From assembly GCF_024206475.1 (NCBI RefSeq), contig NZ_JAMBPR010000030.1, positions 62,001 to 126,000 of the forward strand: 64,000 nucleotides of DNA, in the 5' to 3' direction. How positions within the stretch are numbered: position 1 is the stretch's first letter; every line of letters begins with the position of its first letter. The notes below the pieces were generated by a model that saw only the letters and a program-made list of their open reading frames with translations, searched no databases and was not told where the DNA came from. The stretch is from Paraburkholderia sp. CNPSo 3274 (GTDB lineage Bacteria > Pseudomonadota > Gammaproteobacteria > Burkholderiales > Burkholderiaceae). Of this stretch, positions 1 through 8,840 are shown one piece after another. The position numbers and the translations under genes were made by a program.

Positions 1-2
1 AT

Positions 3-875
3 GCGGTGCGACGTGAACTGCTCGCGCGCCGCCTGCGCCCCTTCATGCTGCGCCGGCGCAAGGACGAAGTGGCCACTGAACTGCCGCCGAAGACCACCAT
101 CGTACGCACGGTCGAGCTTGAAGGTGCACAGCGCGACCTGTACGAGACCGTGCGGGCCACAATGCAGAAGAAGGTGCGCGATGCGATCGCCGTCAATGGT
201 CTGGCGCGCAGCCATCTGATCGTGCTCGACGCGCTGCTCAAGCTCCGGCAGGTCTGCTGCGATCCAGGATTGCTCAAGACCACGCAGGCGGCTCGCGTGA
301 AGGAATCCGCCAAGCTTGCGCTGCTGCTCGAGATGGTGCCTGAACTCATCGAGGAAGGTCGCCGCATCCTGCTCTTCTCGCAGTTCACCAGCATGCTCGA
401 TCTTATCGCTTCCGCGCTCGACAGGGCCGGGATTCCCTACGTTGTCCTGACCGGCGAGACGGTCGATCGGGCGGCCCCGGTCGGCCGCTTCCAGCAGGGC
501 GAGGTGCCGCTCTTCCTCATCAGCCTGAAGGCTGGAGGCGTGGGTCTGAACCTGACCGCAGCCGACACCGTCATCCACTACGATCCGTGGTGGAATCCGG
601 CCGTGGAAAACCAGGCCACCGATCGCGCGCACCGGCTTGGGCAGGACAAGCCCGTGTTTGTCTACAAGCTGATTACCGCTGGCAGCGTGGAGGAAAAAAT
701 CGTCGCCCTCCAGGAAAAGAAGGCTGCGCTGGCCAACGCGATCCTCTCCGACGATGCCGCCAGTACCGTCAAGTTCTCAGCCGATGATCTGGAGGCGCTG
801 TTCGAACCCATTCCTGGCGTACCGGCGCGCGCACCGGCCGCTCAACGTCGCTCGCGTACCCGGACCGGAACATAG
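3..875 (+). CDS. SNF2-family helicase, C-terminal part (cut by window start)
   Basis: This is the C-terminal helicase lobe of a SNF2/Rad54-type ATP-dependent DNA translocase. The visible 290 residues carry the SNF2 C-terminal motifs in order: [11 protein letters not shown] (motif IV region), [13 protein letters not shown] (motif V) and DRAHRLGQ (motif VI, arginine fingers), then a short tail. The N-terminal lobe with the Walker A lysine lies outside the window, so completeness cannot be judged. The frame is open from base 3, so the GTG at 6 is not a real start. The gene is followed 32 bp downstream by the split gene at 908 and then by a CcbP-like gene, all on the same strand, which suggests an accessory gene set. 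The substrate is unknown. Confidence 0.9.
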   Translation, partial: AVRRELLARRLRPFMLRRRKDEVATELPPKTTIVRTVELEGAQRDLYETVRATMQKKVRDAIAVNGLARSHLIVLDALLKLRQVCCDPGLLKTTQAARVKESAKLALLLEMVPELIEEGRRILLFSQFTSMLDLIASALDRAGIPYVVLTGETVDRAAPVGRFQQGEVPLFLISLKAGGVGLNLTAADTVIHYDPWWNPAVENQATDRAHRLGQDKPVFVYKLITAGSVEEKIVALQEKKAALANAILSDDAASTVKFSADDLEALFEPIPGVPARAPAAQRRSRTRTGT

Positions 876-907
876 CGAGCATAGTCACCTTCAACATCCC
901 CGTCTCC

Positions 908-1405
908 ATGAGCCAGCTCTCTCTCGATAACCTTCGGCGGGCGCCCAGCGGCGAACTGTATCGCCTCTACCTGATCATCGGCAAAATGCTCGACGATCCC
1001 CAGCGCACCCTGCAGGTGCGGCAGAGCCTGCGCCTGGGCACGACCGTCGGCTATGTGGCGGACGACCCATTCGGCGCAGCGCGTCAGGGGCGAGTGGTCG
1101 AACTGCGCGCGACCCAGGACGTCATCGAGGACCTGAATTCGCGCCAGAGATGGGCCCTTCGTTATGCCGCCATCGTACCGGATGGTTCGTACCCCGAAGC
1201 GTAACCAGAACCCGCGCCGCCGCCACGCGCAAACCCGGAAGAGTTTTTCGTCGGCGATACCGTTGGCTTTACCGACAAGCACCTGCGCGAGCGCGTCGGC
1301 ACCATCGTCAGACTCAACCAGAAAACGGCGTCGATTGCGTGCAGCGGCATCGAAGGGCACTGGCGTGTGTCGTATGGATTGCTGCGACACGTTGTCGATG
1401 TCTAA
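908..1405 (+). pseudogene. Small protein gene interrupted by an in-frame TAA
   Basis: Frame 2 encodes 98 residues from ATG 908 and stops at TAA 1202-1204. The same frame then stays open to TAA 1403-1405, encoding a protein-like stretch (PEPAPPPRANPEEFFVGD, later GTIVRLNQKTASI and HWRVSYGLLRHVV). The second part resembles a small KOW/SH3-like barrel. It has no ATG, GTG or TTG between the stop and the conserved part, so it cannot easily start on its own. A single C-to-T change (CAA to TAA) would explain the break. The intact protein would have about 165 residues. Function is not recognised. The gene lies between the SNF2 helicase and the CcbP-like gene. A sequencing error is the alternative. 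Confidence 0.6.
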
Positions 1406-1426
1406 CCCATCATCGCTGCCCCCATC

Positions 1427-1795
1427 ATGGCCAGATCTAAAATCGACGCCAGACGCGAACATCGGATCACGATGGAAATCGTGGTCGACACCTATACCGA
1501 AGAAGAATGCGCGATGGGCTGGTATTGCTACCTTGAAGATCAGCTCTCGTTTCCATTCAAGGCCCGGGTGCGCAAGACGATGGATGCCTCACCGCTAAAG
1601 AGCGGCGAGAACGTCACTGTCATCGCCCTCGCTCACGACCAACTTTGCCGCATCGCGATATTTGTCATGGCACGGCACGGCGAACGCGAAGTTGTCGCGC
1701 CTCTGGCCCAGCTTGTTCCCGTTGGAGCCGACCGGAACACACGGGAGGCGGTGGCCGACTGGCATTACTGGCACGATCAGGGCTATTCGTTCTGA
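1427..1795 (+). CDS. CcbP-like calcium-binding family protein
   Basis: This 122-residue acidic protein resembles the CcbP family, first known as a calcium-buffering protein in cyanobacteria. The family pattern is visible: EIVVDTYTEEECAMGWYCYLE near residues 17-38, then LSFPFKARV, SPLKSGENVTVI and a C-terminal VAPLAQLVPV. Acidic residues in the N-terminal part are likely metal ligands. A DWHYWHDQGY tail follows the core. It starts 21 bp after the preceding split gene and shares its strand, so the three genes from the helicase onward may be one transcript. Its job in this context is unknown. Family assignment is from motif memory, not a search. Confidence 0.65.
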   Translation: MARSKIDARREHRITMEIVVDTYTEEECAMGWYCYLEDQLSFPFKARVRKTMDASPLKSGENVTVIALAHDQLCRIAIFVMARHGEREVVAPLAQLVPVGADRNTREAVADWHYWHDQGYSF

Positions 1796-1875
1796 TTCCC
1801 CTGCCGCCCACCCGGGTAAGGCCACGCGGAGCCTTGTCAAGTAAGGGGTTGCGGCGGATTTTCAGATTTCGGGGG

Positions 1876-2085
1876 ATGGGAAGAAATAGCCATGGTATTG
1901 GCAACGCGGCGGCGACCGATTTTGCGCGTCGAGGCGCTGATCTGACGATCGTTGCTCGCAACGAGGCCAAGGCTGAGCAGGTTGTATCCGACCTCAAAAT
2001 GCACGCCGGGAATGAGCGGATCTGGCAGCGCGTGATCGACATCAATCTCACTGGCGCATTCATCGGGCTTGCGGGGTGGCCGCAC
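1876..2085 (+). pseudogene. Short-chain dehydrogenase remnant
   Basis: A stretch in one frame reads like the SDR cofactor region (HGIGNAAATDFARRGADL, then IVARNEAKAEQVV) and jumps directly to the region after the catalytic fold entrance (RIWQRVIDINLTGAF). In intact SDR enzymes about 60 residues separate these blocks, and the Ser-Tyr-Lys catalytic part should follow. Here the frame runs into unrelated sequence after about 2075. This is therefore an internally deleted, C-terminally truncated relic and makes no working enzyme. It abuts a truncated TauE gene on the other strand, so the junction near 2085 is a deletion scar. Confidence 0.65.
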
Positions 2086-2089
2086 AACC

Positions 2090-2457
2090 TGGTCTTTCGA
2101 CGGTCTGCGCACCAGCGACAGTGTTCCAGCGATTAACAGCAGAGCGCCAAGCAGATATTCGAACCATGCTTTTGGGGGTGTTATATAACCACCCAATAGC
2201 GCCATGGGTACGGCCGGCCGTGCAAATGGCCAGAACAACTGCCAGTTAAAATGACCGTCGCGAATGAAGCGCCAGCTCACCACCAGCGAGACCAAGATAT
2301 TCAGGACAAGCGCGGTTGGCTTGATGCTTTCGGGCTCGTATCCCGCGAGTGCCATTATGGCAATGTATCCAGAAGCCCCGGCTTGGCCTGTGCTGGCGTA
2401 AAGCAGCGCAACGGCGAGAAAAGCGCTGCAGGTGAGTAGTGTTTGCAGATCGATCAT
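2090..2457 (-). pseudogene. TauE/SafE-family sulfite/anion exporter, N-terminal fragment
   Basis: From ATG 2457 the minus strand encodes hydrophobic segments typical of the N-terminal half of TauE/SafE membrane exporters: TLLTCSAFLAVALLYASTG, the family motif GQAGASGYIAIMAL, then KPTALVLNILVSLVVSWRF and LLGALLLIAGTLSL. Intact members have about 250 residues and a repeated second half. Here homology ends near residue 125 (about 2090). The frame then reads antisense through the SDR relic to a chance stop at 1837. No function is expected. An upstream in-frame methionine at 2487 is less likely as the original start. Confidence 0.7.
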
Positions 2458-2489
2458 CGCGCATTTCAACCGGGAGGCTGGAATCACAG

Positions 2490-3036
2490 TATCGCATTCA
2501 AAACTGGCTCACCGGCCGCTCCGGTCTTTGCTTCGAACTGTCCTAAGCGCTTCCGACGCAACGCTACTATCACCGGAGGCCGCATTCCCGCTGAAATTGC
2601 GCCCGTGTCGCATTAGGATCAGGGCCTTTGCGCGCCACCGTCAGCAGAACGCCGGCGCTGTATGACCCGGCACGGTAGCAACGTAAGCTGCGAGGTAGGG
2701 ACGTCCTGATCTGTGCAACCGGACACGCCAAAGTGGCCTCCACCATCATGCGATCGGGCGAGACGCCGTGCAGCGCGTTCCCGGCGGACTGTCGATTCGT
2801 CTGGCCCTGGTCCTCGATGCCAGGCGGTTCCGTAGCTACCTTGGGGCAAAGGCCTGATCCCGGCACTTGCCCCCGCTGGGCTCAACTTTACCGAAGCCGA
2901 CCGCGCCGGCGCACCCGCCGTGAACGGTCTGCACGGAGAGCCCTACCTCGTCTCACATGCAGATGGGCCGCCTCGGCACGCCACGACTGCCGTCCTGGAC
3001 GAGTCGAGCGGCGCCGTCCATCAGTTCTGGACGGGA
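2490..3036. other. About 550 bp with no recognisable intact gene
   Basis: No frame gives a convincing protein. One plus-strand frame ending at 3054 is open for about 65 codons and contains protein-like text (AVNGLHGEPYLVSHADGP, then TTAVLDESSGAVHQFW). It has no clear start or family match and is probably a relic. The surrounding genes are broken too, so this is best read as decayed accessory DNA. Confidence 0.4.
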
Positions 3037-3363
3037 TCAGTAAGCGCCGAGTAGACGATCGAGCGCGGCACTGATCCGGTCCTGCTCACCTTTGAGCGTA
3101 CCAATCGCGGGGCCGAGATCACTTGTCCTGACCGCGCCGAGCAACGGCGTTTCCAGCACGAACGGTTCTCCCTCGATCTCGATGATGGGCGAGAGATCCT
3201 GCGCGACCTTGCTCGTCGTGTAATTGCCGGCAACGCGCGTCAAGGGAATGACTACGCGTGACAGGAGATTGCCGAGATGATCGCTTTGCACATCGAGCAG
3301 AAACGGCGACTCGACCCTGGATCTTGTCGAAGGGTTGTTGTAAAGGTCAAACCGCGCCATCAA
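3037..3363 (-). CDS. ccdB: CcdB-like toxin
   Basis: This 108-residue protein matches the CcdB family of gyrase-targeting toxins: it begins MMARFDLYNN, has the family core FLLDVQSDHLGNLLSRVVIPL and the later block LGPAIGTLKGEQDRISAAL. Family length is about 101-108. In the F-plasmid toxin the last three residues (Trp-Gly-Ile) contact gyrase; this protein ends LLGAY, so gyrase poisoning is not certain. The start overlaps the stop of the upstream antitoxin gene by 4 bp (ATGA), which is typical translational coupling for toxin-antitoxin operons. The pair is probably autoregulated by the antitoxin or complex. It sits in decayed accessory DNA and may stabilise the segment. Confidence 0.85.
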   Translation of the reverse strand: MMARFDLYNNPSTRSRVESPFLLDVQSDHLGNLLSRVVIPLTRVAGNYTTSKVAQDLSPIIEIEGEPFVLETPLLGAVRTSDLGPAIGTLKGEQDRISAALDRLLGAY

Positions 3364-3650
3364 AACATCCGATATTCTTCCAGGGGCAAGCCGTCACGCT
3401 CGATACGTGCATTCATTTCGGCGACGAAGTCCGCGTTCTTTTCCGCCCAGGCACGAGCCTCGGCCGCCTGAACCTCTTCGCGCAAGCCGCGTTCGCTTGC
3501 CCGCGAAACGTTGACGTCCAGTTCCCTGGCGCGCTCGAGCAGATCCGTCGGAAGCGAGACGTTGGTGGGTTTGCGCGTAGTCTTTGACGGCACGCGCGCT
3601 TTTGCGACCCGCTTGACGCCTTCAGGTCGCACCACAGGCGCATTAATCAT
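3360..3650 (-). CDS. ccdA: CcdA-like antitoxin
   Basis: This 96-residue protein is the antitoxin partner of the CcdB-like toxin. It has a basic N-terminus (KRVAKARVPSKTTRKPT) followed by a ribbon-helix-helix-like DNA-binding part (NVSLPTDLLERARELDVNVS) and an acidic C-terminal toxin-wrapping part (WAEKNADFVAEMNARIERDG). ATG 3650 is chosen because GGAG lies six bases upstream; ATG 3656 is too close to that site. It is longer than F-plasmid CcdA (72 residues), mainly through the basic N-terminal extension. CcdA proteins are usually degraded by Lon; in E. coli the TldD/TldE protease has also been linked to CcdA turnover, and homologues of that pair occur in this window. Confidence 0.85.
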   Translation of the reverse strand: MINAPVVRPEGVKRVAKARVPSKTTRKPTNVSLPTDLLERARELDVNVSRASERGLREEVQAAEARAWAEKNADFVAEMNARIERDGLPLEEYRMF

Positions 3651-3985
3651 GTGCATCTCCAGTGTGCATGAACCATGCGCATAGTTTGGCATACTTCCCG
3701 GCGCAGAGATAGCTGCTTCAGACTGACTTTCCGTCCCTGAAAATTTCAGAGAGCCCAATCTGGGCGCCTCGGCATGCGGACGGGCAGGGACAGCGTCCCT
3801 GGCGTGAGGCAGTCGAAGACCTAGTCTGATGCAATATTTTACATAATAAAGATTATCGCATTTTTTGATGGGGTGCGATGCTATAATCCACGTGACTCCA
3901 CTCCGGCTGCGCTTATCGACTGCCGGTTCCCCCAAGGATAATTTCCTTCCGGGCGCAACAATTGGTACCCGACGGCCAAAAACGC

Positions 3986-4431
3986 ATGAGCAAAGATCTC
4001 GGCACGCCCGCGTGGGCTGATGACTATCGTCACTGGTTCGCCGAACTCAAGCAGCGCGTCGAACAGGCGCGACAGCGTGCTGTGGCCAGCGCGAACCGGG
4101 AGCTGGCCATCCTGTACTGGCAGATCCGCGGCGACATTCTCGAGCGGCAGCAGGAACAAGGCTGGGGGGCTGGCGTTGTTGACCGGCTCGCGCGCGATCT
4201 GAAGGCAGCGTTTCCTGACATGCGCGGGTTCTCGCCGCGTAACCTCAAGTACATGTGCGCGCTCGCGAAAGCCTTTCCGCAGCCGGAATTTGTGCAACAG
4301 CCTGTTGCACAATTACCGTGGTCGCACGTCGTGACACTGCTCGACAAGCTGGACGACGCCCCGCAGCGGTTCTGGCACGCGGAAAAGTCGCTCGAACATG
4401 GCTGGTCGCGCGCTGACCATGCAGATCGAGA
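3986..4431 (+). pseudogene. YhcG-type (DUF1016) PDDEXK nuclease, N-terminal fragment
   Basis: From ATG 3986 the frame encodes the N-terminal domain of the YhcG/DUF1016 family: AELKQRVEQARQRA, ANRELAILYWQIRGDILERQ, GWGAGVVDRLARDLKAAF, FSPRNLKYM, AQLPWSHVVTLLDKL and EHGWSR. At about 4405, in a run of CG repeats, the frame slips. The expected continuation (LTMQIET) is in the next frame and fades out by 4431; the original frame stops at 4468. The C-terminal catalytic nuclease half is absent here. A C-terminal fragment of the same family lies at 36129-36506 on the same strand. TTG 3962 is an unlikely start. Confidence 0.75.
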
Positions 4432-4469
4432 CCCCAGACCGCCAACCTACGGGTCAGCAAGTGTTTAGA

Positions 4470-5061
4470 TTGCTGACCAGCGATTGGCCGGTTAAAGGCC
4501 CCGATCGCGTCCGAAGACCGCTCGCAGCACGACTGCTTGGCGGATTTTCTCAACAAGGTTCTTCGCTCGCACCACCGAACCCTGCCTTCGCATGACGGCG
4601 AGGAACCCGAAATGCACATTGAACGCGAGATCGCCTGGTTAAAGCGTGTCCGGCGACGAATTATCTCGATGTTGGAAATGATTTCACGGACCAAACTCGC
4701 GGGGTATCTCAGCCATTGCCTGAAACGTTTGGCGATTTTTAGCACGCTGTCGAACAGTGGTACGCTGCAGCTTTCATTCTATCGTTCATGAGCCGCAAAC
4801 GGCAGGCCAGTGCGGTGAGCGGTTCCGTCAACTACAGTCAAGGCGTGAACGCCGACGTACGCCCGAGAATTAGAATTAGACTCCCAAGGGCATATCCCAT
4901 CGCCTATTGGCCGATTTGTCTCTGGAATTGCCAGATACACACCGTGAGACCACCTCTGGCGATAAAAATTATTGGACACCCAATGGCGTACGACAAAGTC
5001 GGGCTTTCACCCAGTCCGGTTTTCGGACTCAAACATATTCACCAGACAACAAAATTCCGCC
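4470..5061. other. About 590 bp with no recognised gene
   Basis: Short frames are open here (for example 4537-4791 plus), but none shows a family motif. The stretch is less GC-rich than the neighbouring operons, especially 4850-5060. It separates the broken nuclease gene from the XRE-cupin regulator and probably contains that gene's promoter, though no clear -35/-10 pair could be assigned. Confidence 0.35.
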
Positions 5062-5634
5062 ATGGTTTCGAAACCCGTTGAATCACTGAACGTCGTCTCC
5101 GTAGGCAGCAAGATTCGCGGACTGCGCAAGAGACAAGGCCGTACTCTCGAAGACATCGCTACCGCGGCGCAGCTCTCCAAACCCTTTCTCTCGCAGGTGG
5201 AGCGCGATCGCGCCACCCCCTCGATCACCTCGCTCGTGAGCATCGCCAAGGCGCTCGGCGTGCCGGTAAGCTATTTCGTCGATGCGCCCACCGAAGCGGG
5301 CTGCGTGTGCCGTGGCCAGGATCTGAAGTTTTTCGGTTTCGCAAATTCTGCCGACCTCTATGCACGCCTGACTAATCCGTCCGGCGGACGCCAGCTCGAA
5401 GCCATTCTCGTGCGTATGCCACCCGGCGAGCGCTCCAGCGAAGTCACCACGCACGCAGGTGAAGAGTTCCTGCATGTGCTCTCTGGTGAAGTGACACTCA
5501 CGCTAGAAGGTCAAACCTTCGTGGTCCGCGCGGGCGACAGCGCGCACTATGAATCGACAGTGCCGCACGCCTGGAGCAATATGTCCGATCAGGAGACCGT
5601 ACTCGTCTGGGTCGGGACGCCGCGTCTGTTCTGA
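5062..5634 (+). CDS. XRE-family regulator with cupin sensor domain
   Basis: This 190-residue one-component regulator has an N-terminal helix-turn-helix (residues about 13-70: IRGLRKRQGRTLEDIATAAQ, PFLSQVERDRATPSI, LVSIAKALGVPVSYF) and a C-terminal cupin (about 110-185: AGEEFLHVLSGEVTLTLEGQ, GDSAHYESTVPHAWSN). Such proteins control small-molecule or amine/amino-acid metabolism by ligand binding in the cupin barrel. ATG 5062 is chosen because family proteins start just before the HTH; the frame stays open upstream to 4972. It converges with the RND pump gene (35 bp between stops) at the end of the large minus-strand peptide locus, so it may regulate that locus, but this is inference. Confidence 0.85.
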   Translation: MVSKPVESLNVVSVGSKIRGLRKRQGRTLEDIATAAQLSKPFLSQVERDRATPSITSLVSIAKALGVPVSYFVDAPTEAGCVCRGQDLKFFGFANSADLYARLTNPSGGRQLEAILVRMPPGERSSEVTTHAGEEFLHVLSGEVTLTLEGQTFVVRAGDSAHYESTVPHAWSNMSDQETVLVWVGTPRLF

Positions 5635-5668
5635 GCTGCGACCATACGGGCATATGTGCGTGTAGCGG

Positions 5669-8600
5669 TCAGGGTTCCTCCGTTTCCGTCTCCTTCGTGC
5701 GTTGCGCAGTTTGCTCTCTTCGGCGCGGCGGTACGCGATGCACGGGTCTTGCCGCCACGCGCGACGCCACCGCGTAGTAAAGCACTGGCGTGAACACGAG
5801 TCCGAACAGCGTCGCCGCGATCAAGCCGCCGAGGACTCCCGTACCGATGGCGTGCCGGCTCTGCGCGCCGCCGCCCTGCGAGAAAGCGAGCGGCAGCACG
5901 CCGAGCACGAACGCCGCCGAAGTCATCACGATAGGCCGCAGGCGTTCGACGCTCGCGTCCACAACCGCGGCGCGCAGCGGCACCCCGCCCGTACGGCGCA
6001 CGGCCGCGGCCTGCACGATCAGGATGGCGTTCTTCGCCGCGAGGCCGATCACGGTCACCATACCCACCTTGAAATAAATGTCGTTGGGCAGCCCGCGCAG
6101 GAGCATCGCGCTCACCGCGCCGAGCGCGCCGAGCGGAACGACCAGCAGTACCGAAAGAGGCGTGATCCAGCTCTCGTAGAGGGCCGCCAGCACCATGAAC
6201 ACCGCGAGCAGCGAAAGGCCGATGAGGAGCGGCGTCTGGCGCGCGGCCTCGACTTCTTCGAACGCGGCGTCGGTCCATTCGCCATACACGCCTTCGGGCA
6301 AAGCGAGCGCGAGCCGCGCCATCTCCGCCATCGCTTCGCCCGAGCTATGCCCCGGCGCCGCGCGCCCCGTCACGTCGAGCGACGGATAACCGTTGTAGCG
6401 GCTCAGCATCACGGGGCCGAGCGTCCAGTGCGTGGCCGCAATCGACGACATCGCCACGGACCCGCCGAATGTATTTTGCACAGGCAGGTCGAGCAGCTGG
6501 CTGGCGTTCATGCGCGTGGGTGCGTCGGCGGCGACGATGACGCGGCGCATGCGCCCCCCTGCTGGAAAGTCGTCGACATAACTGGAGCCGAACGTGCTGC
6601 CCAGCACGTCCGCGATGCGGTCGAACGATACGCCATATGCGTAGGCCTTATCGCGGTCGACTTCGAGTTCCACGCGCGGCCCGTCAGGCAGGTCCTCCGA
6701 GTGGACCTGCGCCACCATGCGGCTCTTGCCGGCCCCGTCGATCAGTTGGTCACGCGCGGCCTTCAATCCGTCCATGCCGACGCCCCCGCGATCCTCCAGC
6801 CGGTACGTAAAGCCCTCGGAGTGGCCGATGCCCGGTACCGCGGAAGGAAGCATAGCCTGCACGTCGCCGTCGAGGATGGTGCCGAATTGCTCGTTTAGCG
6901 CGTCGCGCACAGTCTGCGCGTCGATTTCGTCCTTGCCGCGCTGACCCCACGGCTTGAGCTCGACGAACGCCATCGCCACGTTCTGCCCGCTGCCCGCGAA
7001 GCTCCACCCCACCACGCTCGTCACGTTGCCTACGGCCTGCCGCTTGCCAAGCATCGCTTCCACGCGCTTTACCACCTCAAGCGTGCGCGCCTGCGTGGCG
7101 CCCGCTGGCAACTGAATCATCACCTGCAACTGCCCCTCGTCCTCACTCGGCAGGAAGCCCTGCGGCAGCTTCCAGTACAAGAGCGCCCCAACCGCGCACA
7201 GCACTACGTAGATCGCTAGCACACGCGGGCCGCGCCGCAGTAGCGCAGCCACGACCGCCCGGTAGCCGCGCGAGGCCCGCGCCGCTTGCGCCGTCAAACC
7301 GCGCTCGGGCTTCGACGTTCGCTTCGGAATCCTTAGCAGACTCGCACAAAGGGCCGGCGTTAGCGTGAGCGCCATGAACGACGAACACAGCATCGACGCG
7401 ATCATCGTCACTGCGAACTGCCGATAGATGCCGCCTACATCGCCGTTGAAGAACAGCATCGGCACGAATACGGCGGTGAGCACCGCCGTCACACCGACGA
7501 TCGCGCCGCCAATGCGCTTCATCGCGGCGCGCGTGGCTTCGCGCGGTGCAAGCCCGCGCTCGTGCATCATGCGTTGCACGCTCTCCACGACAACGATGGC
7601 ATCGTCCACGAGTATGCCGATAGCGAGCACGAGGCCGAACATGGTGAACACGTTGATCGACATCCCGGCCCAATACAGTGCTACAAATGCGCCCATGAGC
7701 GTGACGGGGATCACCACCGTGGGCACGAGGGTGGAGCGCAGGTCGCGCAGGAACAGCCACATCACCGCGAATACGAGCACCACGGCTTCGATGAGCGTGA
7801 TCACCACTTCGTGAATCGCCACGCGCACGAAGTATGCGGTATCGAATGGAATTTCGATCGCTACGCCCGGCGGCAGACGTCTGGACAGCTCGGCGAGACG
7901 CGCACGGATCCTGTTCGAAGTCTCCAGCGCGTTGCCGCGTGGCCCGAGATGGATGCCCACGGTCGCCGCGGATCTGCCGTTCAGGCGCGAGTAGAACGAG
8001 TAGTCGGCGCGGCCCAGTTCAACGCGCGCGATGTCGCGCAAGCGCACGAGCGAGCCATCCGGCTTCGCCTTCAGCACGATCTGTCCGAACTCGTCGGGCG
8101 TTTCGAGTTGCCCCTTCACGCTCACCGACTCGGTGATTTGCTGCCCGTTCACGAACGGCGCGTTCCCGAGCGTGCCCGCCGTCACCGGCGAGTTCTGCGC
8201 GGCGATGGCCGCGTTGACCTCGGCCGCCTTGAGGCCGTATTCGCGCAGCTTCACCGGATCGAGCCAGATGCGCATGGCCTCGTCGGCGTCCCAGAGCTCC
8301 GCCGCGCCAACGCCCGGTGCGCGCTTGAGGTCGCGAAGGATGAAGCGGTTCAGGTAGTCACTGAGTTGCGCGGAATCGCGCGTGCCGTCGGTGGACGTGA
8401 GCGCGACGAGCATCAGGAACGTATTCGACGCCTTCTCCACGTCGATGCCCTGCTGCACCACCTGCTGCGGCAACCGCGCCTCGACCTGCTTCAGACGGTT
8501 CTGCACGTCCACGAGCGCGATGTCGGGATTGGTATCCGACGTGAAGGTCACGTCGATTTCCAGGTCCCCCAGCGCATCGCTTGTCGTTTCGTAGTACTGC

Positions 8601-8824
8601 AGGCCTTCGGCGCCATCGAGGCTCTCTTCGATCACGCTCGCGACGTTGTTGCCCACCTCCTCCGCCGACGCACCCGGATATTCCGCGCTGATGACGATGC
8701 GCGGCGGCGAGAGCTGCGGATACTGTGCGACCGGCAGCATGGGAATCGCGAGCACACCCGCGACCATTATGGCGAGTGCGATGACCCATGCGAAGACCGG
8801 CCTGTCGATAAAAAAGAAGGGCAC
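5669..8824 (-). CDS. RND multidrug/peptide efflux inner-membrane pump (HAE-1 type)
   Basis: This 1051-residue protein is a full-length AcrB/MexB-like RND transporter that would use the proton gradient to expel hydrophobic compounds. Visible signs are the start PFFFIDRPVFAWVIALAIM, the porter region (EYPGASAEEVGNNVASVIE), the motif GILVDDAIVVVESVQR in TM4 that carries the proton-relay aspartates, the large second periplasmic loop and the final ATLFGLVFTPVLYY helix. GTG 8824 is chosen because HAE-1 pumps begin a few residues before FFIDRP. The gene begins 16 bp after the GNAT gene at 8841, so it looks like the last gene of the peptide operon. No membrane-fusion protein or TolC-like outer-membrane gene is adjacent; partners must come from elsewhere. 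Confidence 0.93.
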   Translation of the reverse strand: MPFFFIDRPVFAWVIALAIMVAGVLAIPMLPVAQYPQLSPPRIVISAEYPGASAEEVGNNVASVIEESLDGAEGLQYYETTSDALGDLEIDVTFTSDTNPDIALVDVQNRLKQVEARLPQQVVQQGIDVEKASNTFLMLVALTSTDGTRDSAQLSDYLNRFILRDLKRAPGVGAAELWDADEAMRIWLDPVKLREYGLKAAEVNAAIAAQNSPVTAGTLGNAPFVNGQQITESVSVKGQLETPDEFGQIVLKAKPDGSLVRLRDIARVELGRADYSFYSRLNGRSAATVGIHLGPRGNALETSNRIRARLAELSRRLPPGVAIEIPFDTAYFVRVAIHEVVITLIEAVVLVFAVMWLFLRDLRSTLVPTVVIPVTLMGAFVALYWAGMSINVFTMFGLVLAIGILVDDAIVVVESVQRMMHERGLAPREATRAAMKRIGGAIVGVTAVLTAVFVPMLFFNGDVGGIYRQFAVTMIASMLCSSFMALTLTPALCASLLRIPKRTSKPERGLTAQAARASRGYRAVVAALLRRGPRVLAIYVVLCAVGALLYWKLPQGFLPSEDEGQLQVMIQLPAGATQARTLEVVKRVEAMLGKRQAVGNVTSVVGWSFAGSGQNVAMAFVELKPWGQRGKDEIDAQTVRDALNEQFGTILDGDVQAMLPSAVPGIGHSEGFTYRLEDRGGVGMDGLKAARDQLIDGAGKSRMVAQVHSEDLPDGPRVELEVDRDKAYAYGVSFDRIADVLGSTFGSSYVDDFPAGGRMRRVIVAADAPTRMNASQLLDLPVQNTFGGSVAMSSIAATHWTLGPVMLSRYNGYPSLDVTGRAAPGHSSGEAMAEMARLALALPEGVYGEWTDAAFEEVEAARQTPLLIGLSLLAVFMVLAALYESWITPLSVLLVVPLGALGAVSAMLLRGLPNDIYFKVGMVTVIGLAAKNAILIVQAAAVRRTGGVPLRAAVVDASVERLRPIVMTSAAFVLGVLPLAFSQGGGAQSRHAIGTGVLGGLIAATLFGLVFTPVLYYAVASRVAARPVHRVPPRRREQTAQRTKETETEEP

Positions 8825-8840
8825 GCGCTCGCCGGTACGG

